Positions 50,908 through 59,581 of a stretch of DNA of 64,000 nt are shown here, one piece after another. Source of the DNA: UBA5905 sp964609975 (GTDB taxonomy: Bacteria > Bacillota > Clostridia > Oscillospirales > Acutalibacteraceae); NCBI GenBank assembly GCA_964609975.1, contig CAZSTR010000004.1, positions 4,304 to 68,303 of the forward strand, in the 5' to 3' direction. Position numbers and translations under genes: made by a program. The notes beneath the pieces are model-generated. The model did no database searches, was not told the DNA's origin, and saw nothing but the letters and a program-made list of their open reading frames with translations. Position 1 is the first letter of the stretch; the number at the start of each line of letters is the position of its first letter.

Positions 50908-51777
50908 GTGCGCAATCGTTCCTCCGGGATACTCAGCCACCTGATTCTCGTTGGATGCGCCGTGCTGTCGGCGCTGAGCTATCACATTTTCGTTCTGCCC
51001 AACAGCTTCGCCCCCAGCGGGCTGAACGGTCTGGCCACCATGCTGCAATATATCTGCGGCTTCCGCATCGGCTATATGACGCTGATTGTTAATCTGCCGC
51101 TGTTGATTTTCGCCTTTTTCCGTCTGGACCGGGAATATGCGTTGCGCACCGCCACCTATACCGTTTCCTTCTCGGCGGCGATTTTGCTGTTGGAGCAGGT
51201 GGATTTGTCCCGCTTTGTCTATCAAACCGAGAACGGCACCAGCACCATTCTGGCGCCCATCGCGGCAGGCGCCATCGGCGGTTTTCTCTCCGGTATCGCC
51301 CTCAAGCAAGGCGGCTCCACCGGCGGAACCGACATCCTCGCAGCGCTTTTACGAAAGAAAAAGCCCTATTTGAATCTCGTCTGGATGATCTTCGGGCTGA
51401 ACATCGCCGTCGCCTGCATTTCCTATTTTGTTTATGGCTATCAGCTGGAGCCGGTGCTTTTGTGCATCATCTATTGCTTCATCATCGGCCGCTTCAGCAA
51501 CCAGATATTGCAAGGCGGCAAGGAGGCCGTCAAATTCGAGGTCATCACCGACCGGGCCGAGGACCTTTCCGCCCGGCTCATCCAGGCCCTGCATCACAGC
51601 GTCACAGTCGTTCCCGCCACCGGTATGTATTCCCACACCGGGAAGCAGGTGCTTCTATGTGTGGTAAACAAGCACCAGGTGGTGGATTTTCAAAGCATTC
51701 TGCGGGAATTTCCCGGCTCCTTCGCTTATATCTCCACCGTGCGGGAAACCGTGGGAAATTTCAAAAAAATCCAATAA
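50908..51777 (+). CDS. YitT family membrane protein (DUF161/DUF2179)
   Basis: A 289-residue protein with five or six helices in the first 200 residues (DUF161: PNSFAPSGLNGLATMLQYI, GGSTGGTDILAALLRKK) and a soluble C-terminal DUF2179 domain (KFEVITDRAEDLSARLIQAL, then GSFAYISTVRETVGNFKKI). The family is abundant in Firmicutes, its transport substrate is unknown. The start is GTG 50908, six bases after GAGGTG. Single gene with own promoter and a hairpin terminator. Confidence 0.92.
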   Translation: MRNRSSGILSHLILVGCAVLSALSYHIFVLPNSFAPSGLNGLATMLQYICGFRIGYMTLIVNLPLLIFAFFRLDREYALRTATYTVSFSAAILLLEQVDLSRFVYQTENGTSTILAPIAAGAIGGFLSGIALKQGGSTGGTDILAALLRKKKPYLNLVWMIFGLNIAVACISYFVYGYQLEPVLLCIIYCFIIGRFSNQILQGGKEAVKFEVITDRAEDLSARLIQALHHSVTVVPATGMYSHTGKQVLLCVVNKHQVVDFQSILREFPGSFAYISTVRETVGNFKKIQ

Positions 51778-51791
51778 CCGCTATCGTCACT

Positions 51792-51824
51792 CCGCCGACC
51801 GTCTCGGTCGGCGGTTTTTTTCTT
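51792..51824 (+). terminator. Terminator of the YitT-family gene
   Basis: A 9-bp GC stem, 51792-51800 with 51806-51814, five-base loop, followed by a T7 run; it abuts the stop of the convergent peptidase. Confidence 0.92.
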
Positions 51825-53065
51825 TATTCCACCGAGAACGCCCAGCTTCCATCCCGGAAAATCGCCTCGGCGCTTCCATCCTCCCGATAGCCGGTGACCG
51901 CCAAATCGTCGGAGCCTATCATGAAATCCACATGAATAAGCGAGTCGTTGATGCCCCGCGCGGTGCGCTCCTCCTTTGTCATGTCGGTGAAGCCCTCCAG
52001 CACCTCACCGAAGCCCTCGCCCACCGCCACATGGCAACAGGCGTTTTCGTCGAAAAGGGTGTTATAAAACAGCAGGCCTGAGCGATTGACAGGAGACTCC
52101 TTCGGCACAAGCGCCAGCTCTCCCAGCATAGACGCGCCCGCGTCCATGGCGAACATTTCCCGCAGGGTGTCCTCGCCCTCGGCGGCCGAACAGCCGCAAA
52201 CCCGGCCATCGGCAAAATCCACTGTGAAATCCCGAATCAGCTGACCGGACCAGCTCAAAGGCTTCGTCGCCACCAGTCGGCCGGAGCATTTTCCCCGCAT
52301 GGGTGAGGTGAACACCTCCTCGGTGGGCATATTCGGCACATAAAAAGTGCTGTTTTCGTGATTGATATCTCCGGCGCCGCCCCATTTCGCGCCGGGAATC
52401 AGCTCCACAGAAAAATCGGTACCGTTGGCACTTTTATACTCCAGCCGCCGGAACGCCTGCGCGTTGAGCCACTTGGCACGCGCGGTCATCTCCGCCGTAT
52501 GCTTCTGCCAAATCTCCACAGGGTCGTCCAGCTCATTCATATAGGTACAATCGAAAATCGCCTGCCACAGTCGTTCCACGGCCTCTGCCTCCGGGAGCTC
52601 CGGGAACACCTTCCGCGCCCATTCCGGCGAGGCGGCGGCGATGATGAGCCATTGATGACGACCGTCGATGGCGTCCCGATATTTTTTTAGCACCCGGCCA
52701 CGCATTTGCGCCACCGTGGACAGCACATCCGCCGGAATCCCAGCCAGCTCATCCGGGTCTGCGGACTCGATGAAAATCCGCACCGGAAGCTCCTCCACCA
52801 TCTCCTGGGCGCGAGCCTCCTCCCAGGGGCGCACCGAGCCCAGCTCCTGGGGCTGGGCATATTGATAATGCAGCTTCGAAACCGGACCATATTCCCAAAA
52901 AAGCTCCACCCGTGAGGCACCCGCCCGATAGCACTCCTCCGTCACCGCTGTCACCAGCGCCGTTTGCTCCACGCCGGCGGTCAAGCGCACCCGCTGACCG
53001 GGCTGCACATTCGCGCCAAAGCGCACCGCCAGGCGAGCGTAGCGCTCCAAATCCTTCTTTTCCAT
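51824..53065 (-). CDS. M29 family aminopeptidase
   Basis: A 413-residue metallo-aminopeptidase of the thermophilic AmpS/AmpT family. Conserved pieces are VQPGQRVRLTAGVEQ near the start, NGTDFSVELIPGAKWGGAGDINH (about residues 215-237) and PNMPTEEVFTSPMRG (about 243), where metal-binding Glu lies, then NHEN-type and HVDFMIGSDDL (about 382). It would cut N-terminal residues from peptides in the cytosol. It lies seven bases after pepT, so the two peptidases share a transcript. Confidence 0.93.
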   Translation of the reverse strand: MEKKDLERYARLAVRFGANVQPGQRVRLTAGVEQTALVTAVTEECYRAGASRVELFWEYGPVSKLHYQYAQPQELGSVRPWEEARAQEMVEELPVRIFIESADPDELAGIPADVLSTVAQMRGRVLKKYRDAIDGRHQWLIIAAASPEWARKVFPELPEAEAVERLWQAIFDCTYMNELDDPVEIWQKHTAEMTARAKWLNAQAFRRLEYKSANGTDFSVELIPGAKWGGAGDINHENSTFYVPNMPTEEVFTSPMRGKCSGRLVATKPLSWSGQLIRDFTVDFADGRVCGCSAAEGEDTLREMFAMDAGASMLGELALVPKESPVNRSGLLFYNTLFDENACCHVAVGEGFGEVLEGFTDMTKEERTARGINDSLIHVDFMIGSDDLAVTGYREDGSAEAIFRDGSWAFSVE

Positions 53066-53072
53066 CCCGTTC

Positions 53073-54245
53073 TTATTCCTCCGTCACCAAAAACAAAATA
53101 ACCTCCACCATCGTCTCCAGTGCCTCCACCGGAATTGCCTCATGGATGCTGTGAAAATTCACGCCGCCGGTGGGCAGATTCGGGCAGGGCAACCCCTCGA
53201 AGGACAGTCGCGCACCGTCTGTTCCGCCGCGAATCGGCACCGCCACCGGATTTAGCCCCGCCTTGCGCATGGCGGTCATCGCCCGGTCGATGATTTCCGG
53301 GTGCGGCTCGATTTTCTCCAGCATATTATAATAGCTGTCCTTCACTGTCAGCTCGAATGTTCCCGCGCCGTATTTTCCGTTTAGATAATCAGTCATGCGG
53401 GCGAGAAAAGTCTTGCGCTCCTCGAAGCGCGCCCGGTCATGGTCGCGCACAAGTAGGGCAATATGCGCTTCGCTTTCACAGCCGGAAACATCCGACACAT
53501 GATAAAAGCCCTCGCGCCCCTCGGTGTGGGCGGGCGTTTCCGCAGGGGGCAAAAGGCCAATCCACTCGGCGGCATACAAAACCGCGTTGCGCATTTTGTT
53601 TTTCGCCGAGCCGGGATGGGTGTTCACCCCATGCACTGTCACCTGCGCCGAGGCTGCGTTAAAGTTTTCATATTCGAACTCGTTGGTTTCGCCGCCGTCC
53701 ACCGTATAGGCAAAATCTGCCCCAAAGCGGGCATAATCGAACCGATCAGCGCCCCGCCCGATTTCCTCATCGGGGGTGAAGCAAACGGAAATCGCCCCAT
53801 GGCGCCGCTCCGGTTGCGCCGTCAGCCTGGCGCAGGCGGCGATGATTTCGGCGATGCCCGCCTTGTCGTCCGCCCCCAGCAGAGTGGTGCCGTCGCTGAC
53901 AATCATATCCTTTCCCATGAACCGCTCCTCCAGCATGGCGGCGTTGGTGCCGTCATAGGTGAGGATACGGGGCTTCACATCCCGTCCGCTCACATCCGGC
54001 GAGGTGTCCATGTGCGCGATCAGCCCGATACGGGGCAGCTGCTCACACCCGGCGCTGGCCACCAAATGGGCATACACATAGCCATCCGCGTCCATCGCCG
54101 CATCCGTCAGACCCACCGACCTAAGCTCCTCCACCAAATGCTCTCCCAGCTTTCGCTGAATCGCCGTGGAGGGACAGCTGGTGCTGTTCTCATCGGAGGT
54201 GGTTTCAAAGGTCACATACCGCATAAACCGTTCTGTTACTGTCAT
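53073..54245 (-). CDS. pepT: Peptidase T (tripeptide aminopeptidase)
   Basis: A 390-residue M20B zinc peptidase that removes the N-terminal residue of tripeptides. Metal and catalytic motifs are in order: LIAHMDTSPDVSG (about residues 77-89), LLGADDKAGIAEI (about 137-149), FTPDEEIGRGAD (about 172-183) with catalytic Glu, DGGETNEFEYENFN (about 197), and GGTDGARLSFEGLPCPNL with the dimer zinc region near 345. It heads the pair pepT-M29 and lies downstream of the opp operon, consistent with use of imported peptides. Confidence 0.97.
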   Translation of the reverse strand: MTVTERFMRYVTFETTSDENSTSCPSTAIQRKLGEHLVEELRSVGLTDAAMDADGYVYAHLVASAGCEQLPRIGLIAHMDTSPDVSGRDVKPRILTYDGTNAAMLEERFMGKDMIVSDGTTLLGADDKAGIAEIIAACARLTAQPERRHGAISVCFTPDEEIGRGADRFDYARFGADFAYTVDGGETNEFEYENFNAASAQVTVHGVNTHPGSAKNKMRNAVLYAAEWIGLLPPAETPAHTEGREGFYHVSDVSGCESEAHIALLVRDHDRARFEERKTFLARMTDYLNGKYGAGTFELTVKDSYYNMLEKIEPHPEIIDRAMTAMRKAGLNPVAVPIRGGTDGARLSFEGLPCPNLPTGGVNFHSIHEAIPVEALETMVEVILFLVTEE

Positions 54246-54345
54246 CCGTCACACTTCCCATAAAAAATCTATGGCATAAGTATACCACGGTCGCCGCTTT
54301 TGCACAATCCCCCCGCGCAAGATTTTTCCGCAAAAAAACAAACAG

Positions 54346-54400
54346 CCTCCCCTCGTAGGCGAGGGGAGGTGTCAGCCGAATGGCTGACGGAGGGGAGCTT
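54346..54400. repeat. REP-like intergenic palindromic repeat
   Basis: Two adjacent perfect hairpins: CCTCCCCTCG (54346-54355) with CGAGGGGAGG (54360-54369), then GTCAGCC (54371-54377) with GGCTGAC (54382-54388), followed by a second AGGGGAG at 54391-54397. This double-hairpin form is seen as a dispersed intergenic element in gut Firmicutes (recollection, unverified). Only one copy lies in the window. Confidence 0.65.
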
Positions 54401-54522
54401 AAATAAGGATGTCGCACGAACGCAGGCCACGCGTAACCCAACCTCGAAATCCCTCCGCCTTTTACTTTGCAAAAACCAGCTTCCTGCGCTGGTGCATAAA
54501 TTGCACCTTTTTGGGCAAACGG

Positions 54523-54555
54523 AAAACCCCCGCACCCAACAGGTGCAGGGGTTTT
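54523..54555 (-). terminator. Terminator of the opp operon
   Basis: A 14-base stem with one mismatch, 54523-54536 with 54542-54555, 32 bases beyond the oppA stop. Confidence 0.88.
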
Positions 54556-54587
54556 GCTGTTTGAAAGCTCAGATGCGTTCGGGGAAA

Positions 54588-56261
54588 TTAGCCCTCGACA
54601 TACGCATACTGCAGATACCAGTAGCCATAGGGGCTATGCCAGGTGCCCTTCAGGCTGGAGCTCTGCAACCAGAAATCGTTGTAATAAGCAACCGGGATGC
54701 AAGCGTAGTCTTCCATCATCTGCTTCTCCGCATCGTGCAGCTTCTCGAAGTGAACCTTGGAATCGGCCACCTTCGAAGCCTCCAGAGCGGCGTCGAAAGC
54801 CTTGCTGTTGTAGTTGCCATCGTTGTTACCGTTGGCAGAGCCGAACAGCTCGATCATGTTGGAAGCGTCGTTGTAGTCCATAACCCAACCGTTACGGGCC
54901 ATCTCATAGTTGCCGTTCCGACGCTCGGGAGTGAAGGCCTTCCACTCAACGATGTCGATCTTCATCTCGATTCCCAGCACCTCTTTGTAGGTCGCCTGCA
55001 GATACTCAGCAACATCCTTGTGGTAGCCGCTGTCGTTGGTGGAATAGGTGATGGTCGGGAAGCCCTTGCCATCCGGATAACCGGCATCCGCCAGAGCCTG
55101 CTTCGCAGCCGCCTTGTTAGCCTCATAGTCCTTGCTGATGTAGGTGTTGCCGCCGTTAGCGGAAACAGAGTTATCGAAGAACATACCCTCGCTATCCACG
55201 ATGTTGGGGCCAACGTAGTTGTAGGCAGCCGTGTAGGTGCCCTGCATGAGGGTGTTGGCGATATACTCACGGTCGATGGCCAGGTTCAGAGCCTTACGCA
55301 CATTGACGTTGTTGAAGGGCGCCTTGTCCAGGTTCATGTTCAGATAATAGGTGCCCAGGATGGTGTCAACATAGAAGTCGCCGCCATCCTCCGCCTTCTT
55401 CAGGCTGGGGATCTCCAGGGTGGGCACATCCTTAATGAGCTGCGCTTCGCCGCTCTTATAAGCCGCATAGGAAGCAGTGGAATCCTCCAGCAGCAGGAAG
55501 TTCAGATGCTCAGACACGATTTTCTCGCTGTCCCAGCCGCCCACATAGTTGGGGTTCTTCTTGCAAACGATGCGCTCGCTGGCGGTCCAGCTCTCGATCA
55601 TGTAGGGGCCGTTGCAAACGTAGGTCTCCGGCTTGGTGGCCCAGGCATCGCCATTGGCCTCCACGGTCGCCTTCTGCACAGGGCTCATGGTGCCGAACGC
55701 CACGATCTTGTCGAAATAAGAGCAGGGCCAGGACAGATTGATGGTCAGGGTCTTGCCATCGTCGCTCGCCTTAACCTGCAGCTTATCCTTGTCGGGAGTC
55801 GTGGTGGTCTTGCCTTCGTCATCGGGGTTGCCGATGGCATCGTCATAACCGGCAATCATGCCGATCACGGTCTCCGCATAGGGAGCCGCCAATTCAGTGT
55901 CCGCGATGCGCTTGAAGGTATACTCGAAGTCCTTCGCGTTCAGCTCGGTGCCGTCGGACCATTTCAGGCCATCACGCATGGTGAAGGTCCAGGTCAGACC
56001 GTCTTCGCTGACTTTGTAGGACTCAGCCTGGCCGGGCTGCACCTTGTTGTCCTGATCGATGATCAGCAAGGTCTCGAACAGGGTGATCAGCATGTTACCG
56101 CCGTCCACAGCGCTGTTCAGAGCCGGGTCCAGAGTCTCGGGGTTCGGGCCAATCTGAACGGTGACCTCATTGTTCGCTTCCTTGCCGCAACCGGCGAGGC
56201 TGGCGAGACCGAGCACCATGCAGAAAGCCAGAGCGAGAGCCATAAGTTTTCTTGCTTTCAT
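54588..56261 (-). CDS. oppA: Peptide ABC transporter substrate-binding lipoprotein
   Basis: A 557-residue family 5 extracellular solute-binding protein. The signal peptide ends in the lipobox LAGC (Cys at about residue 25), so it is lipid-anchored outside. The SBP_bac_5 signature begins IGPNPETLDPALNSAVDGG (about 38) and the C-terminal Q-S-S-S-L-K-G-T-WHSPYG tail is typical of OppA. The start is ATG 56261; a GTG three codons earlier is possible. It is the last gene of oppBCDFA, with a 76-base gap and an imperfect hairpin after oppF that may raise its transcript stability (inference). Confidence 0.95.
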   Translation of the reverse strand: MKARKLMALALAFCMVLGLASLAGCGKEANNEVTVQIGPNPETLDPALNSAVDGGNMLITLFETLLIIDQDNKVQPGQAESYKVSEDGLTWTFTMRDGLKWSDGTELNAKDFEYTFKRIADTELAAPYAETVIGMIAGYDDAIGNPDDEGKTTTTPDKDKLQVKASDDGKTLTINLSWPCSYFDKIVAFGTMSPVQKATVEANGDAWATKPETYVCNGPYMIESWTASERIVCKKNPNYVGGWDSEKIVSEHLNFLLLEDSTASYAAYKSGEAQLIKDVPTLEIPSLKKAEDGGDFYVDTILGTYYLNMNLDKAPFNNVNVRKALNLAIDREYIANTLMQGTYTAAYNYVGPNIVDSEGMFFDNSVSANGGNTYISKDYEANKAAAKQALADAGYPDGKGFPTITYSTNDSGYHKDVAEYLQATYKEVLGIEMKIDIVEWKAFTPERRNGNYEMARNGWVMDYNDASNMIELFGSANGNNDGNYNSKAFDAALEASKVADSKVHFEKLHDAEKQMMEDYACIPVAYYNDFWLQSSSLKGTWHSPYGYWYLQYAYVEG

Positions 56262-56344
56262 TTTCTCCACTCCATTTCTGAATATTGCGGTTTCCCGCTT
56301 TTATCTATGAGCCCTGGCGACTCATCAGATACAGTTGAAAGGGA

Positions 56345-57340
56345 TCACTTCACGCGATCCAGGTGGTGGCAGGCCGCCCAGTGTCCGGGGCTGACCTCCT
56401 TGAATTCCGGCACCTGCTGGGCACAGCACTCATCCGCATAAGGGCAACGAGTGCGGAAACGACAGCCGCTGGGGGGATTCAAGGGACTGGGCACATCGCC
56501 CTGCAGGGGGATGCGCTTGTTTTCCTGCGCCGTTTTCGGATCCGCCACCGGGATGGCAGAAATCAAACTGCGGGTATAGGGATGGACGCTGTGGGCAATC
56601 AGCTCGAAGCTGTCCGCAAGCTCCACCAGCTTGCCCAGATACATCACGCCGATACGGTTGGAAATATGCCGCACCACGCTCAAATCGTGGGCGATGAACA
56701 GATAGGTCAGACCCAGCTCCTGCTGAAGATCCTCGAACATATTCACCACCTGCGCCTGGATGGACACATCCAGCGCCGAAACCGGCTCGTCGCAGACGAT
56801 AAATTCGGGATCCACAGCCAACGCACGGGCGATGCCCACGCGCTGACGCTGGCCGCCGGAGAATTCATGGGGGTAGCGGTTGGCGTGCTCGCTGTTGAGT
56901 CCCACCCGCTCCAGCAGGCTGATGATACGGTCACGCCGCTCCTGCTTGTTGGCCGCCAGCTTGTGAATGTCGATAGCCTCACCAACGATGTCGCCGATGG
57001 TCATGCGGGGGTCCAGGCTGGCATAGGGATCCTGGAACACAATCTGCATTTTCCGGCGATAAGGCAGCATATCTACAGCAATCTTTTCTTTTTTATCGAA
57101 TATGGCTTTGCCGTCATAGATGATGGCGCCGTCCGTAGGCTCATACAGCCGCAGCATCGTGCGGCCGACGGTGGTTTTTCCGCAACCGGATTCGCCCACA
57201 AGGCCCAGCGTCTCGCCCCTTCGGATGGCGAAGGACACATCGTCCACCGCCTGGACAACCTTTTTCCGACGGCCATAGCCACCCACATGGAAATACTGCT
57301 GCAAATGCTGTATTTCCACCAAATTCTTTTCGTCACTCAT
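56345..57340 (-). CDS. oppF: Oligopeptide ABC transporter ATP-binding protein OppF
   Basis: A 331-residue ATPase. Walker A GLVGESGCGKTTVGR (about residues 49-63), signature FSGGQRQRVGIARAL (about 164) and Walker B PEFIVCDEP (about 182) are intact. The C-terminal oligopeptide/dipeptide extension contains PLNPPSGCRFRTRCPYADECC, whose four cysteines commonly bind an iron-sulfur cluster. It overlaps oppD by eight bases. Confidence 0.96.
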   Translation of the reverse strand: MSDEKNLVEIQHLQQYFHVGGYGRRKKVVQAVDDVSFAIRRGETLGLVGESGCGKTTVGRTMLRLYEPTDGAIIYDGKAIFDKKEKIAVDMLPYRRKMQIVFQDPYASLDPRMTIGDIVGEAIDIHKLAANKQERRDRIISLLERVGLNSEHANRYPHEFSGGQRQRVGIARALAVDPEFIVCDEPVSALDVSIQAQVVNMFEDLQQELGLTYLFIAHDLSVVRHISNRIGVMYLGKLVELADSFELIAHSVHPYTRSLISAIPVADPKTAQENKRIPLQGDVPSPLNPPSGCRFRTRCPYADECCAQQVPEFKEVSPGHWAACHHLDRVK

Positions 57341-58334
57341 GACTGACCGCTCCTTCCGCTTCTTCCTTCTGGCGCAACCAGCAGTGAGTATAATGGGTCT
57401 CGCTCAGCTCGGTTTTCGGGGGCATCTCCCGCAGGCAGATCTTCATACAGCTTCCGCAACGGGGCGCAAAGGGGCAACCCGCCGGCGGGTTGAGCAAATC
57501 TACAGGCTGACCCTCGATGGGCACCAGACGGGTGATTTCCTCCGCGTTCAGATTGGGAATCGACTTAATGAGGCCCTTGGTATATTCGTGGCTGGGATTG
57601 TAGAAAATCTCATCCACTGTGCCGTATTCCACGATATGGCCGGCATACATCACCGCGATTTTCTCGCACATACTGGCCACCACGCCCAAGTCGTGGGTGA
57701 TCATGATGATGCTCATGCCCAGCTTCTGACGCAGCTCCTGCATCAGTTCCAAAATCTGCGCCTGGATGGTCACATCCAGCGCCGTCGTCGGCTCGTCGGC
57801 GATCAACAGCTTCGGCTCGCAGGCCAGCGCGATGGCAATCATCACACGCTGACGCATACCGCCGGACAGCTCATGAGGATACTGCTTGAGCCGCTTGTCC
57901 GGCTCGTTGATGCCCACCAGCTCCAGCAGCTCGCGGGCGCGCTCATGGGCTTCCTTCTTTGTTTTGTCGGTGTGGAGCAGAATCACTTCCTCAATCTGGT
58001 TTCCGATGGTATACACCGGGTTCAGACTGGTCATGGGGTCCTGAAAAATGATGGACACTTCGTTTCCGCGAATTTTTCGAAAATCCTCCTCGGTCATCTC
58101 GTCAATCTGATGGCCGTTAAAGCGGACGGTGCCGCCGATCAGCTTTCCGGGATAGGCGGTGAGGCCCATAATCGAATAGGCAGTCACGGATTTACCGGAA
58201 CCGGACTCGCCCACGATTCCCAGCACCTCGCCCTCCTCCATGGAGAAGGACACGCCATTGAGGGCTTTTACCTCACCGGCAGGGGTGAAGAAGGACAAAC
58301 GCTCGTCTTTGATTTCTAACAGCTTTTCGCTCAC
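57333..58334 (-). CDS. oppD: Oligopeptide ABC transporter ATP-binding protein OppD
   Basis: A 333-residue ATPase: Walker A GIVGESGSGKSVTAYS (about residues 35-50), signature LSGGMRQRVMIAIAL (about 153), Walker B LLIADEPTTALDV (about 173). The C-terminal extension DLLNPPAGCPFAPRCGSCMKIC (split here for its cysteines) resembles that of OppF. It pairs with OppF to drive peptide import and lies 18 bases after oppC. Confidence 0.96.
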   Translation of the reverse strand: MSEKLLEIKDERLSFFTPAGEVKALNGVSFSMEEGEVLGIVGESGSGKSVTAYSIMGLTAYPGKLIGGTVRFNGHQIDEMTEEDFRKIRGNEVSIIFQDPMTSLNPVYTIGNQIEEVILLHTDKTKKEAHERARELLELVGINEPDKRLKQYPHELSGGMRQRVMIAIALACEPKLLIADEPTTALDVTIQAQILELMQELRQKLGMSIIMITHDLGVVASMCEKIAVMYAGHIVEYGTVDEIFYNPSHEYTKGLIKSIPNLNAEEITRLVPIEGQPVDLLNPPAGCPFAPRCGSCMKICLREMPPKTELSETHYTHCWLRQKEEAEGAVSHE

Positions 58335-58351
58335 TCGTCTCTTCTCCCCTC

Positions 58352-59563
58352 TCAGTTTTTCAGCTTCGGGTCAAACGCGTCACGCAGACCGTCGCCCAAC
58401 AGGTTAAACACAAGGATCGTCACGCTGATCATAATGGCAGGCAGCAACAGCAGATGCGGGAAGGTGTTCATGCCCTTCACCGCGTCCGTGGCCAAGGAGC
58501 CGAGGGACGGCATGGGAGCCGCCACGCCTAGACCGAGGAAGCTCAGATAGCTCTCGGTGAAAATCGCCGAAGGAATCTGGAGGGTGGTGGTCACAATCAG
58601 CGTGCCCAGACAGTTCGTCAAAAGGTGCTTGCGGACGATGCGGGATCCCTTCGCACCCAACGCGCGAGCGGCCGTCACATATTCCGACTCCTTCAACACC
58701 AGCACCTGAGAACGGGTGATCCGAGCCATGCCCACCCAATAGAGCAGCACGAACACCAGGAAAATCGCGATAAGGTTCGGGCCGACCACCTGCATCCAGT
58801 GGAAGCCGGGCAACTCCGCCATGGCATTCAGCCGTTCCTTCAAGGCCATGGACAGGATGATGATAATCAGAATATCCGGAATAGTATACAGAATATCCGT
58901 GATACGCATCATGATGTTGTCCACCCAGCCGCCCACATAGGCGGCCACGGCGCCGAAGGTGGCGCCGACAATCAGCACCAGCGCCGCACAAATCAGACCA
59001 ACCGTCAGGCTGATCCGGGTGCCCATCATCAAACGCACCGCATAGTCACGGCCCAGCTTATCGGTGCCGCAAATATGGGGGAACACCTTTTCGCCGGCGT
59101 CTATGAGCGCCTGCTCGGTGGTGCTGTATTCGAAGGGCTTCAGGTTTTCACTGCCCCGAATCTGCTGTTCATAGGAATAGGGCCAAAGGCTGGGCAGGAA
59201 ATAGGCAAAAAACACGATCAGCAAAATCACAGCCATGCTGACCACGGCAATGCGGTTCTTGAACAGGCGGCGGAAGCCATCCTGCTCGGTGGTGCTGTAT
59301 TCGAAGGGCTTCAGGTTTTCACTGCCCCGAATCTGCTGTTCATAGGAATAGGGCCAAAGGCTGGGCAGGAAATAGGCAAAAAACACGATCAGCAAAATCA
59401 CAGCCATGCTGACCACGGCAATGCGGTTCTTGAACAGGCGGCGGAAGCCATCCTTCCAAAAGCTCACGCTGTCCCGCATGATAACAAGCTCCTGCTTTTC
59501 ATCCAGTGTCGCCGGAGCGAAATCATCCGGATTCAGTTGCAGGCTGAGGGGATTTTTTCTCAT
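58352..59563 (-). CDS. oppC: Oligopeptide ABC transporter permease OppC, with internal tandem duplication
   Basis: A 403-residue product, 57 residues longer than a normal OppC of about 346. Residues 38-94 and 95-151 are identical: each begins DGFRRLFKNR, spans the first membrane helix (IAVVSMAVIL onward) and ends EYSTTEQ, encoded by a 171-bp tandem repeat. After it the protein is ordinary: CGTDKLGRDYAVRLMMGTR, the permease core and the EAA-like loop ARALGAKGSRIVRKHLLTN (about 300-320), ending FDPKLKN. The extra helix should disturb topology, since the second copy would enter from the outside. Whether the transporter still works is unclear. Confidence 0.93.
   Translation of the reverse strand: MRKNPLSLQLNPDDFAPATLDEKQELVIMRDSVSFWKDGFRRLFKNRIAVVSMAVILLIVFFAYFLPSLWPYSYEQQIRGSENLKPFEYSTTEQDGFRRLFKNRIAVVSMAVILLIVFFAYFLPSLWPYSYEQQIRGSENLKPFEYSTTEQALIDAGEKVFPHICGTDKLGRDYAVRLMMGTRISLTVGLICAALVLIVGATFGAVAAYVGGWVDNIMMRITDILYTIPDILIIIILSMALKERLNAMAELPGFHWMQVVGPNLIAIFLVFVLLYWVGMARITRSQVLVLKESEYVTAARALGAKGSRIVRKHLLTNCLGTLIVTTTLQIPSAIFTESYLSFLGLGVAAPMPSLGSLATDAVKGMNTFPHLLLLPAIMISVTILVFNLLGDGLRDAFDPKLKN
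59111..59452. repeat. Perfect 171-bp tandem duplication inside oppC
   Basis: Unit 59111-59281 is repeated as 59282-59452 with no mismatch seen. The junctions share the 3-base microhomology CCT: the original ends would be CCTGCTCGG and CCTTCCAAA. The unit is divisible by three, so the frame is kept. Lack of divergence means a very recent event, or an assembly error. Confidence 0.95.
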
Positions 59564-59581
59564 GATTCCGTTTTCGCTCCT

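Larger units (their letters stand above)
54246..54587. other. Intergenic region between pepT and oppA
   Basis: No gene is supported. The block holds the pepT leader, a REP-like double hairpin at 54346-54400, a small hairpin GGTGCATAAATTGCACC (54491-54507) and the oppA terminator. Two minus-strand frames across it are translations of the repeat, with no ribosome sites. Confidence 0.6.

Noticed and set aside
54269..54535. Small minus-strand proteins across the REP-like element
   Set aside because: The frames are translations of the palindromic repeat with no ribosome site.
54300..56441. Plus-strand frame opposite oppA (713 codons)
   Set aside because: Antisense shadow; begins inside the palindromic repeat and has no start signal, while oppA has lipobox and family motifs.
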